Below, piece after piece: positions 24,027 through 33,853 of a stretch of 46,476 bases of DNA. The position numbers and the translations under genes are program-made. The stretch's first letter is position 1, and every line of letters begins with the position of its first letter. The notes beneath the pieces are model-generated. The model made no database searches, was not told the DNA's origin, and saw only the letters and a list, made by a program, of their open reading frames with translations. The DNA is from JBFMEX01 sp040752215 (GTDB lineage Bacteria; Pseudomonadota; Alphaproteobacteria; Rhizobiales; Hyphomicrobiaceae): assembly GCA_040752215.1 (NCBI GenBank), contig JBFMEX010000019.1:1-46476 (forward strand), read 5' to 3'.

Positions 24027-25229
24027 TTACGCCCTCTTGGTCGCCGCGGCGGCCTTCTCGGCCCGCATCAGGTCGACGAAGCGGTCGAACAGGTAGTGGC
24101 TGTCCTGCGGACCGGGCGAGGCCTCGGGGTGATGCTGGACCGAGAACACCGGCCGGCCGTCCAGCTGGATGCCGCAGTTGGTGCCGTCGAACAGCGAGAC
24201 GTGGGTCTCGACGACGCCCTTGGGGAGCGTGTCGCGGTCGACGGTGAAGCCGTGGTTCATCGACACGATCTCCACCTTGCCGGTGGTGAAGTCCTTGACC
24301 GGGTGATTGGCACCGTGGTGGCCCTGATGCATCTTGCGCGTGGTCGCGCCGAGCGCCAGCGCCAGCATCTGGTGGCCGAGGCAGATGCCGAACAGCGGCT
24401 TGCCGGAGGCGATGAGCCTCTTGATCTCTGGCACGGCGTAGACGCCGGTCGCCGCCGGATCGCCCGGGCCGTTGGAGAGGAACACGCCGTCCGGGCGCTT
24501 CTCGAGGATCTCGTCGGCCGTGGTCGTCGCCGGCACCACTGTCACCCTGCAACCGGCCGAGGCGAGGCAGCGCAGGATGTTGCGCTTGAGACCATAGTCG
24601 ACGGCGACGACGTGGAAGTCGGGATGCTCATTGCGGCCATAGCCCTTGCCCCATACCCAGCGCGTCTCGTCCCAGGTGTAGCTCTGGCCGCTGGTCACGT
24701 CAGGGACCAGATCGAGCCCGAGCAGGCCGGGCCAAGCCTCGGCCTCGCGCTTCAGCCGGTCGATGTCGAAGCTGCCGCTCGGCTCGTGCGCGATGACCGC
24801 GTTCGGCATGCCCCGCTCGCGGATCAGCACGGTCAGCGCGCGTGTGTCGATGCCAGTGATAGCGATGATCCCGCGCGCCTTCAGCCACTGGTCGAGGTGC
24901 TCGGCGGCGCGATAGTTGGACGGCGCAGTGATGGCGGCGCGCAGCACGCAACCTCTTACGCCCGAGCGGGCGGCGAGGTTGGAGGTCTCGGTGTCCTCGC
25001 CGTTGGCGCCGACATTGCCGATGTGGGGAAACGTGAAGGTGACGATCTGGCCAGCGTAGGAGGGATCGGTCAGGATCTCCTGGTAGCCGGTCATTGCGGT
25101 GTTGAAGCACACCTCGCCGACCGCGGCGCCGACTGCGCCGAGCCCGTCGCCCTCGATCACGGTGCCGTCGGCGAGCACCAGTCGCGCAGTCGTCGGCGCG
25201 TCCTTCCAGGGCGGCGGAATGGCGGACAT
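24027..25229 (-). CDS. carA: Carbamoyl-phosphate synthase small (glutaminase) subunit
   Basis: 400-residue glutamine amidotransferase subunit that supplies ammonia to CarB. The N-terminal domain carries GEVCFNTAMTGYQEILTDPS and GVRGCVLRAAI; the C-terminal class I GATase domain has the nucleophile Cys283 in LFGICLGHQ and the triad partners His367 and Glu369 in SVQHHPEASPGP. GIQLDGRPVFSVQHHPEA is typical of the end. The length fits the family. The divergent yqeY gene starts 236 bases away, so the promoter of carA should lie in 25230-25465. carB is three genes downstream, unlike the usual carAB operon. Confidence 0.98.
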   Translation of the reverse strand: MSAIPPPWKDAPTTARLVLADGTVIEGDGLGAVGAAVGEVCFNTAMTGYQEILTDPSYAGQIVTFTFPHIGNVGANGEDTETSNLAARSGVRGCVLRAAITAPSNYRAAEHLDQWLKARGIIAITGIDTRALTVLIRERGMPNAVIAHEPSGSFDIDRLKREAEAWPGLLGLDLVPDVTSGQSYTWDETRWVWGKGYGRNEHPDFHVVAVDYGLKRNILRCLASAGCRVTVVPATTTADEILEKRPDGVFLSNGPGDPAATGVYAVPEIKRLIASGKPLFGICLGHQMLALALGATTRKMHQGHHGANHPVKDFTTGKVEIVSMNHGFTVDRDTLPKGVVETHVSLFDGTNCGIQLDGRPVFSVQHHPEASPGPQDSHYLFDRFVDLMRAEKAAAATKRA

Positions 25230-25465
25230 GGCGGTCGAGTCCCGAAGCTCGGTTCAACGATCCGGCGCGAGGTCGGCGTGGCTGGCACCTCGGGTCGCCG
25301 CGGTCGAATGGCGTGGCCCTGCTCTAGGGGAAGGGGCGGGCAACGTCAATTGCGCCGCGGGCATCCCCACCCGTGGCCCGCGCCCGGTGCAGGTCGCTTG
25401 CCTAGGCGCGCCTCGCGGCCTAAATCAGCCGCTTCGAGCCCGGTATCCGCAAGGAGAACGACGCC

Positions 25466-25933
25466 ATGCGCGAGCGCATCAACACGGCGATCAAGGACGC
25501 GATGAAGGCGGGTGAGAAGCGCCGGCTATCGACCCTGCGCCTGGTCAACGCCGCCATCAAGGACCGCGACATCGCCGCCCGCGTCGACGAGAAGGGCCGC
25601 CCTACCGGCCGCGACAGGATCGACGACACGGAGATCCTCGCTTTGCTGCAGAAGATGATCAAGCAGCGCCGGGAATCGATCGAGACCTACGCACAGGGCG
25701 GGCGCCAGGACCTCGTCGAGCAGGAGCAGGACGAGATCGCGGTGATCGAGGCCTTCCTTCCCCAGCAGATGAGCGAGGAGGAGACCAAGGCCGCCGTCGA
25801 GGCGCTGGTCGCCGAGCTCGGAGCCACGGGTCTCAAGGACATGGGCCGCACCATGGCCGCGCTCAAGGAACGCTTCACCGGCCGCATGGACTTCGCCAAG
25901 GCGAGCGGGCTGGTGAAGGGGCTGCTGAAATAG
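25466..25933 (+). CDS. GatB/YqeY domain protein
   Basis: 155-residue helical protein of the YqeY family, related to the tRNA-binding tail domain of the amidotransferase subunit GatB. Characteristic segments: MRERINTAIKDAMKAGEKRR at the N-terminus, STLRLVNAAIKDRDI, EILALLQKMIKQRRESIETY, and the C-terminal MAALKERFTGRMDFAKASGLVKGLL. Length is typical. It precedes dnaG on the same strand, as in many alphaproteobacteria where it replaces rpsU in the rpsU-dnaG-rpoD cluster. An AAGGAG (25450-25455) stands ten bases before the ATG. The exact cellular role is unknown; interaction with tRNA or aminoacylation has been suggested for the family. Confidence 0.92.
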   Translation: MRERINTAIKDAMKAGEKRRLSTLRLVNAAIKDRDIAARVDEKGRPTGRDRIDDTEILALLQKMIKQRRESIETYAQGGRQDLVEQEQDEIAVIEAFLPQQMSEEETKAAVEALVAELGATGLKDMGRTMAALKERFTGRMDFAKASGLVKGLLK

Positions 25934-26010
25934 CGGCGCGAGGTCGGGTTGGCGCCATGAGGCGATCGAACTCGAGGAGCCGACCGGAGGCAACGTTGTT
26001 CATGCGATGC

Positions 26011-26019
26011 TGTGGATAA
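26011..26019. promoter_or_regulatory. Consensus DnaA box upstream of dnaG
   Basis: TGTGGATAA, the exact reverse complement of the high-affinity DnaA box TTATCCACA, 104 bases before the dnaG start in the yqeY-dnaG gap. It could let DnaA influence primase transcription. A single nine-base match can also occur by chance, and its GATAAC could simply be promoter sequence. Confidence 0.35.
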
Positions 26020-26122
26020 CGGGAGCAAGCCGGCGACCAGAACGGATGTGAACGGCCACCCCGCGCGAATCGCATAACCCTGCCGGAGCCGCGGCCCATG
26101 CCGCCTCCATCCGGACCCAGCG

Positions 26123-28075
26123 ATGCGCTTTCCGCCTCACATCCTCGACGACATCCGTGCCCGGCTGCCGGTCAGCCAGGTCGTCGGGCGCAAGGTGGCG
26201 TTGAAGAAGAAGGGGCGCGAGTGGAGCGGGCTGTCGCCATTCAAGGTCGAGAGGACGCCTTCGTTCTTCGTCAACGACCAGAAGGGCTTCTATCACTGCT
26301 TCGCCTCCGGCGAGCACGGCGACATCTTCACCTTCCTGATGAAGACCGAGGGGCTGTCGTTCCCGGAGGCGGTCGAGCGCCTGGCCGAGGAGGCGGGCGT
26401 GCCGCTGCCGAAGCCCGAGGCGCGCGATGCGGCGCTGGAGGACGAGCGCCAGCGGCTCTATCGGCTGCTGGAGGTCGCGGCGGTCTATTTCGAGGACGCG
26501 CTCAAGGGATCGGCCGGCACCGAGGCGCGCGCTTACCTCGCCCGGCGCGGCCTCCGGCGCGAGACGATCGCCAGATTCCGCATCGGCTACGCACCCAACT
26601 CTCGCTCGGCGCTCAAGGATCACCTCGCCAAGGCCGGTTTCACGCTCGCCGATATGGCGACGTCGGGCATGCTGATCTCGGGGGCCGACATCCCCGTCGC
26701 CTATGATCGATTCCGAAACCGGGTGATGTTCCCGATCCTCGATCTCAAGGGTCGCGTCATCGCCTTTGGCGGCCGGGCGCTCGACGCGGATGCACCAGCC
26801 AAATACCTGAACTCGCCGGAGACGCCGCTGTTCCACAAGGGCCACATCCTGTTCAACGCCCAGCGCGCCCGCGCCGCCGCCCACGACAAGGGCCGGGTGA
26901 TCGCGGTCGAGGGCTACATGGACGTGGTGGCGCTGGCCGAGGCCGGCTTCGAAGAGGCGGTGGCGCCACTCGGAACGGCGATGACCGAAGACCAGCTCAA
27001 ACTCTTGTGGCGCATGTCGCCGGAGCCGATTCTGTGCTTCGACGGCGATACGGCGGGTCGCAAGGCCGCGCATCGCGCGATCGACGTCGCCCTGCCCGAG
27101 TTGAAGCCCGGCGTCAGCCTCGGCTTCGCCTTCCTGCCCGACGGGCTCGATCCGGACGATCTGGTCCGCCAGGAGGGGGCCGCCGCGATGGAGGCGGTGC
27201 TGGCCCGGGCGCGCCCGCTGGCCGACGTTCTCTACCAGCGCGAGTGGGAGAGCGGGGCATGGACCACCCCCGAGCGGCGGGCCCGCTTGGAGCAGCAACT
27301 CCGCACGCTGCTGTCACGCATCGCTGATCCGGCGGTTCGCTCCCACTACGTCGACGAGGCTCGCCGCCGGCTGGCCGAGGCCTGGGGGAACGGACCGCGG
27401 GACGGTGCCCGGCCGGCGGCGCGCGCGGCGCATGCGACGGCGCGAGCCTCGGCGGGCGGCCGCGGCGCTGGCGGGGGACCGCGCGTCTCGCGGCTTGGCG
27501 GACCGCGGGGTGGCGGGGGACAGATGCCCGGCTCGACCCACGCCCAGGCCAGCAGTGCGCTGCGCAACAGCGCTCTGGTGGCCGGGGAAGGTGCGGCGCC
27601 CCCCTACCGCGAGGTGCTGCTGTTGCGCACAATCCTCAATCATCCGTGGCTGATCGACCACGAGGCCGAGGCGATCGCCGAGCTGCCACTCGCGTCGCGG
27701 GCCCTGGCCCGGCTCAGGGACGGAATTCTTTCCCTGCACGCGCGCGATTATTCCCTTGACAGGGCCAGTTTGCGCGCCCAATTGAGCGAAACCGACCTCG
27801 GCAAGGTTCTCGATCTCGCCGAGCGTGCCGTTACGCACAAGAGCGACAGATTTGCGGAGCCGGACGCCGACCGGGCCGAGGTGGAGATTGGCTGGCGCCA
27901 CACCCTCGCGCTGCACAAGCGTCAAGTCGGGCTCCGCCGCTCGCTCGAGGCTGCGGAGCGTGATTGGCATGAGGATGGCAGCGAGGAGGCTCTGGGCCGG
28001 ATCTGCGAGCTGCAGCGGCTGCTTCAGGGGCTCGATGCTGCCGGGGGGCTGGATGGTGCCGGCGATGAGCTGTGA
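26123..28075 (+). CDS. dnaG: DNA primase
   Basis: 650-residue primase synthesising RNA primers at replication forks. The N-terminal zinc-binding module is recognisable (GLSPFKVERTPSFFVNDQKG, FYHCFASGEHGDIFTF), but three of the four zinc ligands are replaced: Ser38, Lys41 and Ser62, with only Cys59 left. I believe this state is common in Hyphomicrobiales. The catalytic TOPRIM core follows with RVIAVEGYMDVVALAEAGFE, LGTAMTEDQLKLLWRM and ILCFDGDTAGRKAAHRAID, holding the acidic metal-binding residues. A low-complexity Gly/Arg/Ala linker at about 430-480 leads to the helical C-terminal DnaB-interaction domain. Start: MRFPPHILDDIRARLPVSQV matches the family N-terminus. Confidence 0.97.
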   Translation: MRFPPHILDDIRARLPVSQVVGRKVALKKKGREWSGLSPFKVERTPSFFVNDQKGFYHCFASGEHGDIFTFLMKTEGLSFPEAVERLAEEAGVPLPKPEARDAALEDERQRLYRLLEVAAVYFEDALKGSAGTEARAYLARRGLRRETIARFRIGYAPNSRSALKDHLAKAGFTLADMATSGMLISGADIPVAYDRFRNRVMFPILDLKGRVIAFGGRALDADAPAKYLNSPETPLFHKGHILFNAQRARAAAHDKGRVIAVEGYMDVVALAEAGFEEAVAPLGTAMTEDQLKLLWRMSPEPILCFDGDTAGRKAAHRAIDVALPELKPGVSLGFAFLPDGLDPDDLVRQEGAAAMEAVLARARPLADVLYQREWESGAWTTPERRARLEQQLRTLLSRIADPAVRSHYVDEARRRLAEAWGNGPRDGARPAARAAHATARASAGGRGAGGGPRVSRLGGPRGGGGQMPGSTHAQASSALRNSALVAGEGAAPPYREVLLLRTILNHPWLIDHEAEAIAELPLASRALARLRDGILSLHARDYSLDRASLRAQLSETDLGKVLDLAERAVTHKSDRFAEPDADRAEVEIGWRHTLALHKRQVGLRRSLEAAERDWHEDGSEEALGRICELQRLLQGLDAAGGLDGAGDEL

Positions 28076-28239
28076 CACCGGGTGGGAGGGCTTCGGGGCT
28101 GCAGGTCCTGGGGCCTTTCGTTGCTTGCGCGCGATCCGCACTGCGCCGCTCCGGCTTCCGAGCCGCCGGGTACCGATCATCGGCTGAGGTCAGCAAGGCG
28201 TGTGCGCGCGTCGGCGCACCCAAGGGGATGGCAGGACAC

Positions 28240-30222
<1,983 letters not shown>

Positions 30223-30236
30223 GGTCATGCCGGTCG

Positions 30237-30506
30237 ATGCCGACAATCTCGGTATTCTATGGCATCGTCATCAGCATGTAATACAACGATCACAATCCGC
30301 CGCACTATCATGCCAAGTACGGTCGGGCGAAGGTGATCGTGCGCATCTCGGATGGAAAGGTGCTCGCCGGTGAGCTTCCGCCGACCGCCATGCGGATCGT
30401 CTCCGAGTGGGGGCGAGCGCGTCGGGCGCTACTAATGGAGAATTGGGAGCGTGGACGCGATGGGCGTCCGCTCGAAAGGATCGCTGGACCCGATGACCAA
30501 GGTTGA
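30237..30506 (+). pseudogene. DUF4160 gene with in-frame stop
   Basis: The frame reads MPTISVFYGIVISM, then TAA (30279-30281), then YNDHNPPHYHAKYGRAKVIV and on to TGA at 30504-30506. In intact DUF4160 proteins the motif is MYYNDHNPPHFHA, so the TAA stands exactly where a tyrosine codon (TAT or TAC) is expected: a single-base nonsense change in an otherwise complete 89-codon gene. The rest keeps the family pattern (GKVLAGELPPTAMRIVSEWG, ENWERGRDG). DUF4160 is usually paired with DUF2442, as here, and the pair is often discussed as a toxin-antitoxin-like module. It begins 15 bases after the rpoD stop. A sequencing error is the alternative. Confidence 0.8.
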
Positions 30507-30972
30507 CTTGCCGCTAGTCGACGTAATTCGGCTGCGGCCACTCCCCGGCTTCAAGCTTTGGCTGCGCTTCACCGACGGGCGCGAAGGCGTCCGCGATCTC
30601 AACGATATTCTCGATCTTCCAGGCCCAATGGTCCAGCCGCTGAAGGACCCTTCGTTCTTCAAGCGCGTCTTCATCGAGGGTGGTGTGCCGACTTGGCCCA
30701 ACGGATTCGACCTCGATCCGATCCAGCTTTACATGGAGTTGAGGTCGGCCGGTGGGCTCTCGGTCGTCGCGACGGAAGTACCCAATAAGGTCGGTCGGTC
30801 CGAGCGGTCGTCGCGCATAGGCGCTGGCAGCAATGCGCCCAAAATGGCTGGAGATCGTTCGGTGGGGCCAAGGGCGAAGGCGGTTGCAGCTTCGGCCCCT
30901 ACCCTTGCGAGCCAGCGGCGAACAAAGAAGTCCGCGACTCGTTCAACGACGAAGTCGAGCAGCAAGTCATAG
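30493..30972 (+). CDS. DUF2442 domain protein
   Basis: 159 residues from ATG 30493, overlapping the end of the DUF4160 frame by 14 bases. The DUF2442 domain covers about residues 5-85: LVDVIRLRPLPGFKLWLRFT, DGREGVRDLNDILDLPG, FKRVFIEGGVPTWPNGFDLD and PIQLYMEL. The remaining 70 residues are a basic Ser/Thr/Lys-rich tail (ending KSATRSTTKSSSKS), unusual for the family, which normally stops near the domain end. An alternative GTG start lies at 30451. As the DUF4160 partner is interrupted, this gene may be an orphan; it appears intact. Confidence 0.85.
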   Translation: MTKVDLPLVDVIRLRPLPGFKLWLRFTDGREGVRDLNDILDLPGPMVQPLKDPSFFKRVFIEGGVPTWPNGFDLDPIQLYMELRSAGGLSVVATEVPNKVGRSERSSRIGAGSNAPKMAGDRSVGPRAKAVAASAPTLASQRRTKKSATRSTTKSSSKS

Positions 30973-31038
30973 TCGATCCGATAGCCCTGTGCCACGGGGA
31001 CATATTCCGCGCAACCCATCGACAACGACCCCTCGATA

Positions 31039-32139
31039 TTGGACAAAGTGGCCATGCAGAGGGACGACTCGAACGGGAGCGGGGGGGCGCATGCGGCGGC
31101 GACACACCGTCCGCTCGCCGGCGCCAGCGCGTGGATCGTCACCGACGGCAAGGCTGGCATGGACGTGCAGGCCAAGGGCGTCGCCGATGCGCTCGGCCTC
31201 GCCTACACGATGAAGCGCGTCGCGCCGAAGGGCATCTACCGCATCGCCGCACCGTGGGGGCCGGTGGCGCCGGCCGAGCGGGTCGGCAAGCCGGGCTCGG
31301 CGTTCGCGCCGCCGTGGCCGAAGGTCGTCATCGCCACGGGTCGCGCCAGCATCCCTTATGTCCGCGCGATCAAGCGCCGCGCCGGGCCCGCCACCTACAC
31401 CATCGTGCTGCAGGATCCGAAGACGGGCCCCGGCACGGCGGATCTCATCTGGGTTCCGGCGCACGACAAGCGCCGCGGCGCCAACGTCGTCACCACGCCG
31501 ACCGCCCCGCACAGCTACTCGCCGGCACGGCTCGCCCTGTTGCGGGCCGAGCTTCCGTCCGAGATCGCCGCGCTGCCCTCACCTCGCATCGCCGTCATCC
31601 TCGGCGGCAAGAACGGCGTCTACAAGTTCACCGACGCCGACGACGACCGGCTCGAGCGGTCTCTGAAATCGCTCGCCGCGCTGGGCGCGAGCTTCCTCGT
31701 CACGCCGTCCCGGCGGACTCACAAGCGGCTGCTCGCGAAAGTCGTCGCCGCGACCGCGGACCATCCGCGCATCGTGTGGGACGGCGAGGGCGCCAATCCC
31801 TATCCCCATTTCCTCGCCGCGGCGGACGCACTCGTCGTCACCGCCGACAGCGTCAACATGACCGGCGAGGCGTGCGCCACCGGGCGGCCCGTCTACGTCT
31901 TCACGCCGTCGGGCGGCAGCGACAAGTTCCGCCGCTTTCATGCCGCGCTCGCCGCCCACGGCGCCACGCGTCCGCTGCCGGAGGCGGTCTCGGAGATCGG
32001 CGGTTGGACTTATCCCGCGCTCGATTCGGCGGCTATGATCGCGCGCGAGATCGAGCTACGCTATACGCGGCGCGCGGGCCTGCTGTCGGGGGTCCTCGCC
32101 GGCACGCCGGGCGCCGGCCACACGGCAACGAGGACGTGA
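31039..32139 (+). CDS. ELM1-family protein (PF06258-like), copy B
   Basis: 366-residue paralogue of the protein encoded at 3537-4553. Corresponding motifs: AWIVTDGKAGMDVQAKGVAD near residue 33, KVVIATGRASIPYVRAIKRR, IAVILGGKNGVYKFTDADDD, FLVTPSRRTHKR and ALVVTADSVNMTGEACATGR. The family is predicted to have a GT-B glycosyltransferase-like fold; the AD-S-x-M-x-x-E region would bind the nucleotide sugar. This copy is a canonical bacterial member, whereas copy A is more divergent. An in-frame ATG at 31054 is a possible alternative start. A 2-oxoglutarate oxygenase gene follows 58 bases later on the same strand. Function unknown. Confidence 0.88.
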   Translation: MDKVAMQRDDSNGSGGAHAAATHRPLAGASAWIVTDGKAGMDVQAKGVADALGLAYTMKRVAPKGIYRIAAPWGPVAPAERVGKPGSAFAPPWPKVVIATGRASIPYVRAIKRRAGPATYTIVLQDPKTGPGTADLIWVPAHDKRRGANVVTTPTAPHSYSPARLALLRAELPSEIAALPSPRIAVILGGKNGVYKFTDADDDRLERSLKSLAALGASFLVTPSRRTHKRLLAKVVAATADHPRIVWDGEGANPYPHFLAAADALVVTADSVNMTGEACATGRPVYVFTPSGGSDKFRRFHAALAAHGATRPLPEAVSEIGGWTYPALDSAAMIAREIELRYTRRAGLLSGVLAGTPGAGHTATRT

Positions 32140-32197
32140 CGGGGACATGACGGTGCGGCGTCGGCACGCTGCGCCCGCAATTCGGACGAGGGACGCG

Positions 32198-32821
32198 ATG
32201 GCGCATCTCAACATCGATAAGCTCCGGGCCGCGAAAGTCGAGACCGAGCCGTATCTCTTCACCATCGTGCCGGGTTTCATCGGCCCCGACAGCGTGCGGC
32301 GCATCAACGCCACCTATCCCAAGATCGACAAGGGCGGCTCGTATCCGATCGAGAGCCTGGCCGAGAGCATGACCATCAAGGAGGTCATCGCCGAGCTCGA
32401 CGGGCCCGAGTTCCAAGCGGCGATCGAGGAGAAGTTCGGCGTCGCGCTCGATGGCCGGCCGAAGATGTACTCGCTCAGGGGCTATACGCGCGCCAAGGAT
32501 GGCCAGATCCACACCGACAGCAAGGACAAGATCATCACCGTCCTCGTCTACCTCAACGAGAATTGGCAGCAGCCGGGCGGCCGGTTGCGCATCCTCAAGA
32601 ACGGCCACGACGTCGACGACTACGTGACCGAGGTGGCACCCGATAACGGCACGCTGCTCGTCTTCAAGCGCTCCGACACCTCCTGGCACGGCCACCATCC
32701 GTTCGAGGGCCAGCGCCGCTCGCTGCAGATGAACTGGATGACCAGCGAGGGCTCGAAAGGCTTCCATGCCATCCGCCACAAGATCTCGGCGGCGGTGAAG
32801 AAGCTGACCGCGGCAGAGTAG
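32198..32821 (+). CDS. 2OG-Fe(II) oxygenase family protein
   Basis: 207-residue dioxygenase-like protein. The iron-binding HxD is QIHTDSKDK (His and Asp near residues 105-107); the distal histidine is in SDTSWHGHHPFEGQRRSLQM, where the arginine two positions before SLQM is the expected 2-oxoglutarate-binding residue. GGRLRILKNG is the strand between. The core resembles the prolyl-4-hydroxylase type. Start: ATG 32198, with GAGGGA four bases upstream and homology beginning at MAHLNIDKLRAAKV; an ATG 51 bases earlier is less likely. It stops five bases before the CPBP gene, so both are probably co-transcribed with the ELM1 copy. Substrate unknown, possibly a surface saccharide or protein. Confidence 0.88.
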   Translation: MAHLNIDKLRAAKVETEPYLFTIVPGFIGPDSVRRINATYPKIDKGGSYPIESLAESMTIKEVIAELDGPEFQAAIEEKFGVALDGRPKMYSLRGYTRAKDGQIHTDSKDKIITVLVYLNENWQQPGGRLRILKNGHDVDDYVTEVAPDNGTLLVFKRSDTSWHGHHPFEGQRRSLQMNWMTSEGSKGFHAIRHKISAAVKKLTAAE

Positions 32822-32826
32822 CCGTC

Positions 32827-33555
32827 ATGCTCGGCAATGGCGGCGTGCTCGCTGCCGGCGGATCGCTGCCGCGGGCGGCGGCGATCGCCTCGCCGTCGGC
32901 GGGACGGCGGCTGCAGCTGGTCGCGGAGATCGCCGTCCTGTTCGTGCTGCTTCCACTCGTGGTCCTGCATGTCGTCGTCGATCTCAAGGTCGCGCTTTTC
33001 CTTGTTCTACCGCCGGTGCTGGCGGTGTTCCTGCTGTTGTTGCTGATTGATCCGACGTTCCGTCTCGTCGACGAGTTGAAGCGCGGCTTCGCTCCCGGCG
33101 AGGCGCTGTCGATGCTGCTGCTGTACCTCGTCGCCGGCGGCGCGCTGGCGGCGCTCGTCGCCGAGCTGATGCCGCGCCAGTTCCTCGCCATGCCGCGCAA
33201 CCGACCCGAGGTGTGGGGCAAGATCCTGCTCCTCTATCCGCTACTCTCGGTCGCGGCGCAGGAGCTCGTCTATCGCACGTTCTTCTTCCACCGCTACGGG
33301 CCGCTATTCAACGGTCACCGCGGGCTGCTGATCATCGTCAATGGCCTCTTGTTCGGCTTCGGCCACGTGCTGTTCGGCAACTGGATCGCGGTTCTCGGCA
33401 CGGCGACGGCGGGCATGCTGCTCGCCTACCGCTACGAGGCGACGCGCTCGTTCTGGGCGGTGTGGATCGAGCATACGCTGTGGGGCTGGCTCGTGTTCAC
33501 GATCGGCCTCGGCGGCTACTTCTTCACCGGGGTGTCGAATTTCGTCCTGCGGTAG
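32827..33555 (+). CDS. CPBP-family intramembrane protein (altered motif)
   Basis: 242-residue polytopic membrane protein with a CPBP/Rce1-type (Abi) domain. At least six hydrophobic segments are visible, for example EIAVLFVLLPLVVLHVVVDL, FLVLPPVLAVFLLLLLI and LSMLLLYLVAGGALAALVAE. Motif 1, normally EExxxR, is QELVYR: the first glutamate is glutamine. Motif 2 is present as LFGFGHVLFGN (His plus Asn), and motif 3 as WIEHTLWG. The enzyme could be a membrane protease with reduced or lost activity. It begins five bases after the 2OG oxygenase stop. ssb follows at 298 bases, with an SOS-type promoter in the gap. Confidence 0.87.
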   Translation: MLGNGGVLAAGGSLPRAAAIASPSAGRRLQLVAEIAVLFVLLPLVVLHVVVDLKVALFLVLPPVLAVFLLLLLIDPTFRLVDELKRGFAPGEALSMLLLYLVAGGALAALVAELMPRQFLAMPRNRPEVWGKILLLYPLLSVAAQELVYRTFFFHRYGPLFNGHRGLLIIVNGLLFGFGHVLFGNWIAVLGTATAGMLLAYRYEATRSFWAVWIEHTLWGWLVFTIGLGGYFFTGVSNFVLR

Positions 33556-33624
33556 CCCGGCCGCCTCTTGCGGGGTGACGCGCGGGGTGGCCCTTGCCAT
33601 GATGAAGGCAATGGGGTACGGTGA

Positions 33625-33645
33625 GAACATATGGCGAACGATAAT
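33625..33645 (+). promoter_or_regulatory. Probable LexA (SOS) box and -10 box of the ssb promoter
   Basis: GAAC-ATATGGC-GAAC at 33625-33639 is, on the other strand, GTTC-N7-GTTC, the direct-repeat LexA box of alphaproteobacteria. GATAAT directly follows at 33640-33645 as a good -10 hexamer, so LexA would cover the spacer of this promoter. The start of ssb is 208 bases further downstream. The remainder of the 298-base gap 33556-33853 holds no gene I can support. Confidence 0.7.
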
Positions 33646-33853
33646 GCCCGGAGGCGTTGGGAGCGCGGGGTTCCGCCAGCGCGAATTCGGTGGAGAATCG
33701 GGCTGCATGGGCTGCGACGCCGGGCCGGCGGAGTAGGCTGGTGCAACTCGATTCGCGCCGCGCCGGAAGGCAATCGCGGGGTGCGGCTCGCAAGCGTCGC
33801 GCCGGGCGAGCGCCGAGGCCGGCGCGCGGCATTCAATTGAAAGGAGCTTCCTC

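Noticed and set aside
30720..30972. Basic tail of the DUF2442 protein as a frameshift into another gene
   Set aside because: No alternative frame continues the domain and no gene starts here; base use fits a weakly constrained tail.
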